Below, one piece after another: positions 1 through 6,881 of a DNA stretch of 10,142 bases; position 1 is the first letter of the stretch, and each line of letters opens with the position of its first letter. The position numbers and the translations under genes are program-made. A model generated the notes under the pieces. The model searched no databases. It had not been told where the DNA came from and saw only the letters and a program-made list of their open reading frames with translations. Origin of the DNA: Deltaproteobacteria bacterium (GTDB taxonomy: Bacteria > Desulfobacterota > Dissulfuribacteria > Dissulfuribacterales > QOAL01); NCBI GenBank assembly GCA_026996955.1, contig JALWJV010000357.1:1-10142 (forward strand). Direction: 5' to 3'.

Positions 1-10
1 GTATCCCTTT

Positions 11-469
11 GTGGCAATGGATACGCGTCAGCTCTTTCAGGAAGTCATGCTGGCATGGGACTATTTTTCAGAAGGGAACGGTTCTCCGGCCTCAACCCCA
101 CCAACATTCCTTGACGTAGGATGTGGCATAGGAAATGTACTGCTCTTTGCAGAGCAGGCCGGCTTTGATGTTTACGGCATTGAAAAGGATGAATATCCAT
201 TTTACGTTGCCTCGCGCATGCTTGGAAGCAGCCGGATCACACGGGATGACATACTGGAATATGACAAGTATCCTGATTTTGATGTAATATATTATTTCTG
301 CCCCCTTACAGATGGCAACCTGCAGCGGGAGTTTGAACACAAGGTTGAAGACACAATGAGGCCCGGGACCATCCTTATTGCAAACTACAAACGAAGCGAT
401 GCAATCAAACAGGATGACCGGTTTCGCAAGCTTCACATTGATCTGCCAATATGGGAAAAGATAGCCTGA
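11..469 (+). CDS. Class I SAM-dependent methyltransferase, possibly 5'-partial
   Basis: This is probably a small methyltransferase that transfers a methyl group from S-adenosylmethionine; the acceptor cannot be told. The glycine-rich SAM-binding motif I is visible as FLDVGCGIGNVL at about residues 33-44. It is followed by an acidic residue at the end of the next strand (YGIEKDE, about 55-61), which normally contacts the ribose hydroxyls. A later acidic segment (RDDILEYD, 78-85) and a strand DVIYYFCPLTD (91-101) fit motifs II-IV. About 110 residues of Rossmann-like fold are present. The frame stays open to the first base of the window, and neither the GTG at 11 nor the ATG at 17 has a convincing ribosome binding site, so the true start may lie upstream. 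The next gene, ilvD, starts 145 bases downstream after a leader with a repeat, so the two are probably separate units. Confidence 0.75.
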   Translation: MAMDTRQLFQEVMLAWDYFSEGNGSPASTPPTFLDVGCGIGNVLLFAEQAGFDVYGIEKDEYPFYVASRMLGSSRITRDDILEYDKYPDFDVIYYFCPLTDGNLQREFEHKVEDTMRPGTILIANYKRSDAIKQDDRFRKLHIDLPIWEKIA

Positions 470-516
470 CATAACAGTCCTGGAACAAATCGGGTTCAGA
501 TGAACGGTCCCATTAG

Positions 517-542
517 TGCAGGGTGCATATTGCGCACCTGCA
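517..542. repeat. Palindromic intergenic repeat, copy A
   Basis: An imperfect palindrome with arms starting TGCAGG and ending CCTGCA and a core GTGCATATTGCGCAC. It shares the arm TGCAGGGTGC with copy C (8016-8040) and the arm TGCGCACCTGCA with copy B (7198-7224, which has one extra C). It lies about 75 bases before the ilvD start, inside the leader. It resembles REP-type or small MITE-type elements, but no mobilising transposase is visible in the window. Confidence 0.7.
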
Positions 543-559
543 TCATTATACAAATTCCA

Positions 560-575
560 GTTCAGCAAACTGAAC
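560..575. promoter_or_regulatory. Small inverted repeat in the ilvD leader
   Basis: GTTCAG, a CAAA loop, then CTGAAC form a perfect 6-base-pair stem 40 bases before the ilvD start. A related motif, GTTCA-GA-TGAAC, lies upstream at 494-505. Shared GTTCA/TGAAC half-sites could be an operator or leader hairpins. No T-tract follows, so this is not a typical intrinsic terminator. The role is inference only. Confidence 0.25.
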
Positions 576-614
576 AGTCACAATTTTACAAATCAAAGTA
601 GAAGGATTTACGAG

Positions 615-2279
615 ATGAGAAGCGACCAGATGAAAAAGGGTATGGAGAGGGCGCCCCACCGCTCACTCTTCAAGGCAATGGGATATACTGATGAGGAGAT
701 ACAGCGCCCACTTATAGGAGTAGCCAACTCCTTTAACGAAATTATTCCCGGGCACATCCATCTTCGCCAGATAACCGAAGCGGTGAAGGCCGGAATCCGC
801 ATGGCAGGCGGCACGCCGGTTGAGTTTGGCGGCATAGGCATCTGCGACGGAATTGCCATGAACCATCTAGGCATGCGTTACTCCCTGGCAAGCCGTGAAC
901 TTATCGCAGACTCCGTTGAGGTTATGGCCCAGGGACACCCCTTTGACGGACTGGTGGTGATTCCAAGCTGCGACAAGATTACACCTGGCATGCTGATGGC
1001 AATCCTCCGCCTGAACATTCCCTCAATCGTGGTTACTGGCGGGCCCATGCTTACAGGAAACTGGAATGGCAAAAAGGTAAATCTCATCTCTGTATTTGAA
1101 GGAATTGGAAAGGTAAAGCGTGGAGACATGACAGAAGATGAGCTGAACGAGCTTGAATCCTGCGCTTGCCCCACATGCGGCTCATGTGCCGGCATGTTCA
1201 CAGCCAATTCCATGAACTGCCTCTCAGAGGCACTGGGGCTTGCGCTGCCTGGTAATGGTACAATACCGGCTGTGGATGCCGCACGCATAAGACTTGCCAA
1301 ACATTCTGGCATGCAGGTAATGCATCTTATTGAAAAGGACATAAAACCCAGAGATATAGCAACGGCCCAGGCATTCAGGAACGCCATAGCGGTTGATATG
1401 GCCTTGGGATGCTCAACGAACACTGTACTCCACGTTCCGGCTGTTGCCCATGAGGCAGAAGTGGACCTTCCGCTTGAGGCATTTAATGAAATGAGCACCA
1501 GAACTGCCCACCTCTGCAGTCTGATCCCGGCAGGTCCCCACAGCCTTTATGACCTTAACCTGGCAGGTGGCATCCAGGCAATAATGCACGAACTTGATGA
1601 ATTGGGAGTGATTGACAAGGATGCACTTACCGTAACAGGCAAAACAGTTGGGGAAAACATCAAAAATGCCGTGTTAAGGGACAGAGAAGTAATAAGGCCG
1701 GTATCAGACCCGTATCACAAGGAAGGCGGAATCGCCATTCTTTACGGCAACCTTGCCGCTGACGGTTCAGTGGTGAAGCAGTCAGCAGTTGCCCCTGAAA
1801 TGCTTAAACATAAAGGGCCAGCCCGTGTATTTGAGGGCGAAGCCGACGCATACGATGCCATACTTGGCGGCAAGATACAGCCTGGTGATGTTGTTGTAAT
1901 TCGGTATGAAGGGCCAAAGGGCGGGCCTGGCATGCCGGAAATGCTCTCTCCAACCGCTGCAATTGTTGGAATGGGACTGGATAAAGAGGTGGCCCTGCTT
2001 ACAGATGGCCGTTTCAGCGGAGGCACCCAGGGGGCTGCCATTGGCCACATATCACCAGAGGCGGCTGAAGGTGGGCTGATTGGATTGGTCAAAGAGGGAG
2101 ATATTATTGAAATAGACATCCCTGCCCGCAAACTTACTCTTAATGTGCCGGAACAGGAACTTGCAGAGAGAAGATCACAGTGGAAGCCACCGGCACCCAG
2201 AATCAGGAAAGGATATCTTGCCAGGTATGCAGCCCAGGTGACCAGTGGCGCCCAGGGCGCTGTGCTGAAACAGCCGTAG
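615..2279 (+). CDS. ilvD: Dihydroxy-acid dehydratase
   Basis: Converts 2,3-dihydroxyisovalerate and 2,3-dihydroxy-3-methylvalerate to the 2-keto acids that precede valine, leucine and isoleucine. It is a cytoplasmic Fe-S enzyme. The ATG at 615 is chosen because AGAAGGA sits about 8 bases upstream and the product begins in typical family style (MRSDQMKKGMERAPHR); the open frame continues 33 codons upstream but that part is not family-like. The 554 residues are close to the usual length. Hallmarks are SCDKITPGM (cluster Cys about 119), CPTCGSCAGMFTANSMN (CGSC about 188-191) and DGRFSGGTQG (about 464-473, with the serine proposed as catalytic base). At about 44-48 the chain reads IIPGH with no cysteine, as in the E. 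coli enzyme, whereas plant-type [2Fe-2S] enzymes have a cysteine there. An oxygen-labile [4Fe-4S] cluster is therefore likely, by inference. The DsrE-family gene follows after 42 bases with no terminator. Confidence 0.97.
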   Translation: MRSDQMKKGMERAPHRSLFKAMGYTDEEIQRPLIGVANSFNEIIPGHIHLRQITEAVKAGIRMAGGTPVEFGGIGICDGIAMNHLGMRYSLASRELIADSVEVMAQGHPFDGLVVIPSCDKITPGMLMAILRLNIPSIVVTGGPMLTGNWNGKKVNLISVFEGIGKVKRGDMTEDELNELESCACPTCGSCAGMFTANSMNCLSEALGLALPGNGTIPAVDAARIRLAKHSGMQVMHLIEKDIKPRDIATAQAFRNAIAVDMALGCSTNTVLHVPAVAHEAEVDLPLEAFNEMSTRTAHLCSLIPAGPHSLYDLNLAGGIQAIMHELDELGVIDKDALTVTGKTVGENIKNAVLRDREVIRPVSDPYHKEGGIAILYGNLAADGSVVKQSAVAPEMLKHKGPARVFEGEADAYDAILGGKIQPGDVVVIRYEGPKGGPGMPEMLSPTAAIVGMGLDKEVALLTDGRFSGGTQGAAIGHISPEAAEGGLIGLVKEGDIIEIDIPARKLTLNVPEQELAERRSQWKPPAPRIRKGYLARYAAQVTSGAQGAVLKQP

Positions 2280-2321
2280 GCACTGGACAGGCCAGATAAT
2301 CAACACAGGAGGAAACATTTA

Positions 2322-2669
2322 ATGGCTGAACTCAAACTCATTGTTCACGTTGCCCAGAAAGAAAGATGGATGGTAGGGGTAAAAAACGCCCTTAACTTTC
2401 TCAGAAGCGCTGAAGATTGGGATACACTAAGGGTAAGAATTGTAGCAAACGCCGACAGCGTTACCCAGTGCACCAAATGTGACCGGCCCCTGTTTGATAA
2501 TCTGAAACAGCTTGTTCTTGATGGAGGTGAGATTTATCTCTGCTCCAACTCGCTTCGTGATTTTGAAATTCCAAAGGAAAGGCTTCCCGAGGTGTTCAGG
2601 ACAGTGCCTGCTGCAGTGCGGGCCATAGCAGACTGGCAGGCAGAGGGATGGCTTTATATCAGGGCATAG
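2322..2669 (+). CDS. DsrE-family small protein
   Basis: A 115-residue cytoplasmic protein resembling the DsrE/DsrF/TusD family. Members include sulfur-relay subunits and many small proteins of unknown role. The start is well supported by AGGAGGA 8 bases before the ATG. The chain begins with the typical hydrophobic strand (LKLIVHVAQ), then a helix with a family-like FLRSAEDWDTLRVRIVANAD. Cysteines lie at about 50 and 53 (CTKC) and at 74 (IYLCSNSL). The last sits where DsrE-family proteins carry the conserved cysteine after a beta strand. The CxxC near residue 50 could be a redox or metal pair. It follows ilvD closely and is probably transcribed with it. A role in sulfur transfer or Fe-S supply to IlvD is only a guess from position. 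Confidence 0.75.
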   Translation: MAELKLIVHVAQKERWMVGVKNALNFLRSAEDWDTLRVRIVANADSVTQCTKCDRPLFDNLKQLVLDGGEIYLCSNSLRDFEIPKERLPEVFRTVPAAVRAIADWQAEGWLYIRA

Positions 2670-2707
2670 AGTTCCGGACACAGGATATCAGAACTCTGAC
2701 TGCCATC

Positions 2708-3091
2708 TCAGGCAGCCTCCCTGGAATCAAGGTTGGGGAACCATGTCAGGTGCCAGAAACGATAAAATTCCGAGGCACATATATAATCTTCAGGAATCCC
2801 CATTATCTTGCAAAAATTTACAAGGTTATCCCGATTACCGCAGATAACATGATATGACTGGCGCCTGAGTGAGTGATAATTCTCGTGTATGGCTATAAAT
2901 CCCCGTTCAGCCCATGTCACCGCTTCCGGAATGTCGGTAAGCTTGAAAAACCGGACATGACAGTCCTCTGAAAGGGATGAGAGTATGCCACTTATATCGG
3001 GAAGTGTTTTTTTCTTGCGGCGTGCCAAAATATACAGGACTCCTTGAAAATTTGCGTACTCAGCCATTGAGGTCACATTCAAAATTCTCAT
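2708..3091 (-). CDS. Hypothetical protein, unrecognised
   Basis: I do not recognise this gene. The minus-strand frame is open from a TTG at 3139 to the stop at 2708, with internal ATG starts at 3091 (MRILNVTSM, 127 residues) and 3067 (MAEYANFQ, 119 residues). None has a strong ribosome binding site, so the start is uncertain. The product looks protein-like: a hydrophobic segment (GVLYIL), a basic patch ARRKKK, then mixed alpha/beta composition and a C-terminus rich in aromatic residues (EFYRFWHLTWFPN). There is no signal peptide or membrane span. It is convergent with the DsrE gene, with a 38-base gap. A 30-codon frame ends just inside its N-terminus, so this may be the larger part of a frameshifted gene. 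The competing plus-strand frame (2648-2857) is less plausible. Confidence 0.45.
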   Translation of the reverse strand: MRILNVTSMAEYANFQGVLYILARRKKKTLPDISGILSSLSEDCHVRFFKLTDIPEAVTWAERGFIAIHENYHSLRRQSYHVICGNRDNLVNFCKIMGIPEDYICASEFYRFWHLTWFPNLDSREAA

Positions 3092-3152
3092 CGGCTGTGC
3101 TTTGAAAGTTCTTAAAACTTTTATCCGGAAACAGCTCAAAGCCGACTTTCAT
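3060..3152 (-). CDS. Short ORF overlapping the hypothetical gene; possible frameshifted N-terminus
   Basis: A 30-codon minus-strand frame starting at the ATG at 3152 (MKVGFELFPDKSF...). Its TGA overlaps the possible ATG of the downstream frame in the 8-base string ATGGCTGA (3067-3060). The composition looks like genuine coding sequence. It could be an upstream ORF coupled to the hypothetical gene, or the displaced N-terminus of one gene broken by a frameshift. No clear ribosome binding site is visible. Function unknown. Confidence 0.25.
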   Translation of the reverse strand: MKVGFELFPDKSFKNFQSTADENFECDLNG

Positions 3153-3189
3153 ATCAGTGGTGACAAGCCCATGTCATGAAAGTTTAGTA

Positions 3190-3403
3190 ATGAAAACCTA
3201 GATTGAGCGATTGTCGGATTTGCTGCAGATCCGCGAAAGAGGAATTCCCATAATAGTCGGCTATATGGGTATTCCTCTGACAAAGGAGATACAGTAAATA
3301 CGGCAATCCCGAAGGGTTTCAAAACTGGAAAGATATAATTGACATAACTCCTTTTAATATCGGTGAAAAAACAATTTCCCAGATTTTGAAACGCTCAATT
3401 TAG
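3190..3403 (+). pseudogene. Possible gene remnant, two protein-like fragments in different frames
   Basis: This entry covers most of the gap of about 300 bases between the minus-strand hypothetical gene and hisB. In one frame an ATG at 3190 is followed three codons later by TAG, then 31 protein-like codons (including RERGIPIIVGYMGIPLTKE) to a TAA at 3295. A second frame, open from 3281 to a TAG at 3401, reads 40 codons (including YSKYGNPEGFQNWKD and FNIGEKTISQILKR). One frameshift near 3280-3290 plus suppression of the early TAG would join them into a chain of about 70 residues. The first part is faintly like the N-terminal region of 2-hydroxyacyl-CoA dehydratase subunits (REKGKKVVGY-type), but this is weak. 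I cannot name the parent gene, and chance reading frames are not excluded. Confidence 0.3.
3238..3278. repeat. Strong inverted repeat (hairpin)
   Basis: Outer arms AGAGGAATTCCCAT and ATGGGTATTCCTCT pair over 14 bases with one mismatch. After a single bulged A the inner arms ATAG and CTAT pair around a TCGG loop. The total is about 18 base pairs in 41 bases. No T-tract follows, so it is not a standard intrinsic terminator. It falls inside the possible gene remnant and could be an RNA structure, a small insertion or a chance product of the repeated GIP codons. Confidence 0.55.
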
Positions 3404-3444
3404 TCTCATGATTCTGGTGTTTAACATATTCTAGGGGTAAACAG

Positions 3445-4029
3445 ATGCGAAAAGGCGAAATATCGCGCAAAACCAAAGAAACCTCCATTGAACTCAGCCT
3501 TAACCTTGACGGAACCGGTCGTGCCTCAATAGCTACCGGCGTGGGCTTTATGGACCACATGCTCACACTGTTCACTGTTCATGGCTTCTTTGATCTTGAT
3601 CTTGTGGCAAGGGGTGACCTTGATGTTGACTCACACCATACGGTAGAGGATGTAGGAATCTGTCTGGGGCAGGCCATAGCACAGTCTCTGGATGACTACA
3701 GCGGAATCAAAAGATATGGCAGCGCCCGGGTCCCCATGGAAGAGACAGTGGCACAGGTTGACCTTGACCTGTGCAGACGGCCATATCTCGTATTTAATGT
3801 ACCCTTCAATTCACCATTCATTGGCAGATTTGAAACAGAAATGATTGAAGAATTCCTGCGGGCACTGGCCGTAAATGCTGGAATGACGCTCCATGTTCAG
3901 GTACCATATGGGAAAAATAACCATCACATGGCAGAGGCAGTATTCAAGGCGCTTGGAAGGGCTCTTGATCAGGCCGTGGGTATGGATCAAAGAATCAGAG
4001 GCACACTATCAAGCAAGGGCACAATATAA
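3445..4029 (+). CDS. hisB: Imidazoleglycerol-phosphate dehydratase
   Basis: Dehydrates imidazole glycerol phosphate to imidazole acetol phosphate, the sixth step in histidine synthesis, in the cytoplasm. At 194 residues it is the usual stand-alone monofunctional form, without the N-terminal histidinol-phosphatase domain of the E. coli enzyme. The Mn-binding, duplicated fold is marked by GVGFMDHM (about 32-39), DSHHTVEDVGI (62-72) and KNNHHMAEAVFKALGRAL (about 156-173), which supply the metal-binding histidines and glutamates. The ATG at 3445 has AGGGG about 7 bases upstream. No other his gene is in the window. A lipoprotein gene follows after 28 bases and the RNase gene after that, so hisB may head a three-gene unit. 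Confidence 0.97.
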   Translation: MRKGEISRKTKETSIELSLNLDGTGRASIATGVGFMDHMLTLFTVHGFFDLDLVARGDLDVDSHHTVEDVGICLGQAIAQSLDDYSGIKRYGSARVPMEETVAQVDLDLCRRPYLVFNVPFNSPFIGRFETEMIEEFLRALAVNAGMTLHVQVPYGKNNHHMAEAVFKALGRALDQAVGMDQRIRGTLSSKGTI

Positions 4030-4057
4030 CATTGAAGAGGGATGGAGGGGTAAAATC

Positions 4058-4768
4058 ATGAACAGGGAAGGCTTTAACATAAACCAGCTCTTAAAAACTT
4101 CAGGCTGTGCCATGACCATGCTGTTCTGCCTTGTGCTGATTACAGGCTGCGGCTTATTTGGAAGCCGTGACAAGGCTGTGCAACCGCTTCCCGATCTGGA
4201 ACGTATTGCCATACTTCCCATGGACAGGGCATCAGCCAAGGTCAGTGAACGCCCAACGTGCAACATCAGCGACTCTGTTGTTGACACCAATATTGTTCCA
4301 CCCGAGCCGGCGGAATTTATGACTGGGATAATCTTTGAAAGGTACAAAAATGATCCCCGATTCGTGGAAGTGCCTGAAGGCAAGTGCATGGGATTTCTGA
4401 ACAACTTTCTTGCCTCCAACGTGAGCCAGTCACAACTTAATCTTATAAGGGCATTTGGAAGGCAGTTAAATGTTGAAGCTGTACTCTATGGAAAACTCTA
4501 CAAGTACAGGGAACGTATAGGCAGCAAGTATTCGGTGGAACGTCCGGCCTCCGTAGGATTTGACCTGAACCTGATACGCACAAGGGATGGTGCCCTGCTT
4601 TGGCGTTACAACTTTGACAAGACACAGCAGGCGCTCACTGCAAACCTCTTTGATTTCAGCTTCTACAGAAGCGAAGGCATGCGTTGGCTCACCGCAGAGG
4701 AACTGCTTCGTTACGGGCTTGAAAAGGCCCTTGAAGAACTGGACAAGAGACTTTCTCCTGCTGAATAA
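4058..4768 (+). CDS. Predicted lipoprotein, CsgG/TolB-like fold possible
   Basis: A 236-residue protein with an N-terminal lipoprotein signal. A short charged N-region is followed by a hydrophobic stretch (MTMLFCLVLITG) and a lipobox ITGC with the lipidated cysteine at residue 31. Position +2 is Gly, so export to the outer membrane is plausible in a diderm. The ATG at 4058 has GGAGGGG about 7 bases upstream; the open frame further upstream overlaps hisB and is not used. The mature part starts with LERIAILPMDR, resembling the first strand of LpoB/CsgG/GNA1162-type lipoproteins. It continues with NVEAVLYGKLYKYRER and GALLWRYNFDKTQQALTANLF, a pattern typical of that lipoprotein group. The C-terminus is a helix rich in Leu and Glu. 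Substrate and partners are unknown. Its stop is one base from the ATG of the RNase gene. Confidence 0.75.
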   Translation: MNREGFNINQLLKTSGCAMTMLFCLVLITGCGLFGSRDKAVQPLPDLERIAILPMDRASAKVSERPTCNISDSVVDTNIVPPEPAEFMTGIIFERYKNDPRFVEVPEGKCMGFLNNFLASNVSQSQLNLIRAFGRQLNVEAVLYGKLYKYRERIGSKYSVERPASVGFDLNLIRTRDGALLWRYNFDKTQQALTANLFDFSFYRSEGMRWLTAEELLRYGLEKALEELDKRLSPAE

Positions 4769-4769
4769 A

Positions 4770-6791
4770 ATGGACATCATACCAGAAGGTACTGTTATAG
4801 AATTTCTTGAAAGCCAGCGGTTTATCACAGCCGCAGTTACTGGCAGAAAGGGATCGCGTGTTCGTGTTCTCACACATACAGGACGTGAACTCAACCTTGC
4901 GCCAGGTAGGATAATTGCTGCATCAAGAAAAAAAATCCCTGTTTCCGACAGGAACAGTACCATTCTTGCCCTTCAGTCAACAAATACCAGGAGGGAAAAG
5001 TTAAAGGAACAGATAAACATCAAGGAAGTCTGGGAGGCAGTCAATGAAGATGCAGAGACATGGCCTCCCCAGGACCTGGCTGAACTTGCCTTTGACGGAG
5101 AGATAACAGACGATCACATTGCGGCATTCCTGCGTGCTGTCATAGATGACCATACCTATTTCAAATACCGTGACGGCATGATCAATGTAATGCCTCCGGT
5201 GGTAGTGGAACGACTGCTTGAACAGCGTGCAAGAGAGGCAAAACGGCTGGAGCGTATTTCAAAGGGAGCCAGGTGGCTTGATTCTGTGTGGAAAGATGAG
5301 GATACCGGAAGCCTTGGAGAGGAATTTGAAGACGCTATACAGGAATTCTGGATACCGGCCCTGAAGGACTACTGCATTCAGGGGGATGATTCTGACTACG
5401 CGCCCTCTGTAAAGGGCCTTCTGAAATACGCCGGGCTTTCAGACAGCAGCAGTGCCTTTGAAACACTGGTCAGGGCTGGAATATGGGACAAGGATGAAAA
5501 TATTGAGCTTTTAAGACAGGGTATAGAGGCGGAATTTCCTGCTGAAGTAGAGAAGCAGGCAGAAGAACTTGCTGCGTCTCTCCCTGATGCGGTGAAGGAA
5601 GACAGAGAGGACCTCCGCGGACTTCACCTTGTCACCATTGACGGAGCAGAAAGCAAGGATCTGGACGATGCCTTAAGCTTCTGCAAAAAGGGAGACGGCT
5701 GGGAAATTGGCATACACATCACAGACATAAGTGATGAGATAGAAACAGCCACCCCCCTTTTTAACGAGGCAATTAACCGGGCTACATCTATCTACCTGCC
5801 TGAACAGCAGATTCCAATGCTTCCTGATATCCTGTCACAAAACCGGTGGAGCCTTGTCCAGGGTGAAGACAGGCGCGGGCTTTCTTTCTTCATAACTGTT
5901 GATAATGAAGGGCAGATACAAAACAGCCGAATCTCAAGAAGCATTATTAACGTAGCACGGCGTATGAGTTACAGGGAAGCAGAGGAGGAGATACTGTCAG
6001 GGGGCACACTGTCCCATCTCCATGAACTGTGCAAAAAGATGCAGCAGCGGCGCATTGAAAACGGGGCACTGCCTCTACCCATCCCGGAGCTTATCATAAA
6101 TGTTACTGATGGCGAAGTCAGTGTAAATCTCTGCAGGCTTGGGCCAGCCAGGTTCCTGATTTCCGAGTGCATGATACTTGCAAACGTGGTTGCAGCCAGG
6201 TTTCTCAGAGATAACAACATTCCCGGTCTGTACAGGAGTCAACCGCCACCAAGACAGCAGATCATCTTTGGTGAAGAGGAGGACCTGCTTGCCAATTTCA
6301 GACAGAGGCGGCTGATCAGCCGCGGGCACCTTGGGACAGATCCTGAAAAACACTCAGGGCTTGGAGTTGACTGCTACACCACGGTAACATCTCCCCTGAG
6401 GCGAGCCCTTGACCTGCTTATGCAGCAGCAGCTCACATCTTTTCTCCAGAAAGGAAAGCCGACCCACAGCAAGGAAGAACTGGAACAGTTGGCTGCAAGG
6501 CTTGGAGCAGGCCTTGCGGCAGCGGCAGCAGTGCGCCAGAATCGTACCCGTTACTGGACCCTGAAATACCTGGAATCCAGAAAGGATGAGCCCTTAAACG
6601 CCTGGATTCTGGACAAGGGCCGCGGCAACCGGCTTCTTGTGGTTCTCTGTGATACCCTTACACCTGTGGAGATACCGCTTCGCCCGCAGATTGAATGGGC
6701 AATGGACATGGAGATTCAGGTTAGAATAAAGCGCATTGTGCCAAGGGAAAATATTCTTAAAGTGGACTGGTGGGATGCCGGAGGGCCATAA
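4770..6791 (+). CDS. RNase II-family (RNB domain) ribonuclease
   Basis: Probably a 3'-to-5' exoribonuclease acting on single-stranded RNA. The RNB catalytic core begins at about residue 285. It has the metal-binding aspartates in DGAESKDLDDAL (291, 297, 299, 300), with the same spacing as D201/D207/D209/D210 of E. coli RNase II. The C-terminal motif YTTVTSPLRRALDLL matches the family's conserved TSP-[IL]-RR segment. The 673 residues are a usual RNase II length. The first 280 residues are Glu/Asp-rich and less conserved, probably a small beta-barrel and helical domain, and no clear C-terminal S1 domain is seen. The ATG at 4770 follows the lipoprotein stop by one base (TAAAATG) and has no good ribosome binding site, so translation may be coupled. 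It could be called RNase II or R; the generic family name is safer. Confidence 0.9.
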   Translation: MDIIPEGTVIEFLESQRFITAAVTGRKGSRVRVLTHTGRELNLAPGRIIAASRKKIPVSDRNSTILALQSTNTRREKLKEQINIKEVWEAVNEDAETWPPQDLAELAFDGEITDDHIAAFLRAVIDDHTYFKYRDGMINVMPPVVVERLLEQRAREAKRLERISKGARWLDSVWKDEDTGSLGEEFEDAIQEFWIPALKDYCIQGDDSDYAPSVKGLLKYAGLSDSSSAFETLVRAGIWDKDENIELLRQGIEAEFPAEVEKQAEELAASLPDAVKEDREDLRGLHLVTIDGAESKDLDDALSFCKKGDGWEIGIHITDISDEIETATPLFNEAINRATSIYLPEQQIPMLPDILSQNRWSLVQGEDRRGLSFFITVDNEGQIQNSRISRSIINVARRMSYREAEEEILSGGTLSHLHELCKKMQQRRIENGALPLPIPELIINVTDGEVSVNLCRLGPARFLISECMILANVVAARFLRDNNIPGLYRSQPPPRQQIIFGEEEDLLANFRQRRLISRGHLGTDPEKHSGLGVDCYTTVTSPLRRALDLLMQQQLTSFLQKGKPTHSKEELEQLAARLGAGLAAAAAVRQNRTRYWTLKYLESRKDEPLNAWILDKGRGNRLLVVLCDTLTPVEIPLRPQIEWAMDMEIQVRIKRIVPRENILKVDWWDAGGP

Positions 6792-6801
6792 GTTGCATTT
6801 T

Positions 6802-6826
6802 TATTGCTGTAGGCAATAGCACTTTT
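6802..6826 (+). terminator. Possible weak terminator after the RNase gene
   Basis: TATTGC and GCAATA pair around a TGTAG loop (6802-6818), followed by AGCAC-free spacing of four bases and a TTTT run at 6823-6826. The stem is short and AT-rich and the T-run is short. This is the only stem-loop I see just after the RNase stop. Confidence 0.3.
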
Positions 6827-6881
6827 CAAAATCATTATCATAATTTCAAAGTGTTTCCTCCATCTCCAGCAATCTTTTGTG

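Noticed and set aside
92..568. Minus-strand open frame of 158 codons opposite the methyltransferase
   Set aside because: The plus frame has a clear SAM-binding motif. The minus product has no family features and looks like a shadow.
878..1498. Minus-strand open frame of 206 codons inside ilvD
   Set aside because: Lies opposite strongly conserved ilvD sequence; Ser/Ala/Met-rich composition is typical of a shadow frame.
2700..2715. CTGCC-GGCAG hairpin between the convergent DsrE and hypothetical genes as a terminator
   Set aside because: Only a 5-base-pair stem, no T-tract on either strand, and part of it lies in the minus-strand gene.
2648..2857. Plus-strand open frame of 69 codons after the DsrE gene
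   Set aside because: Overlaps the end of the DsrE gene, has no ribosome binding site, and competes with a longer and more plausible minus-strand frame.
3334..3344. TATAAT and TTGACA strings before hisB as promoter boxes
   Set aside because: They overlap in the wrong order and neither has a matching partner box at 16-18 bases spacing.
4466..4963. Minus-strand open frame of 165 codons across the lipoprotein-RNase junction
   Set aside because: Opposite two genes with recognisable features; no family resemblance.
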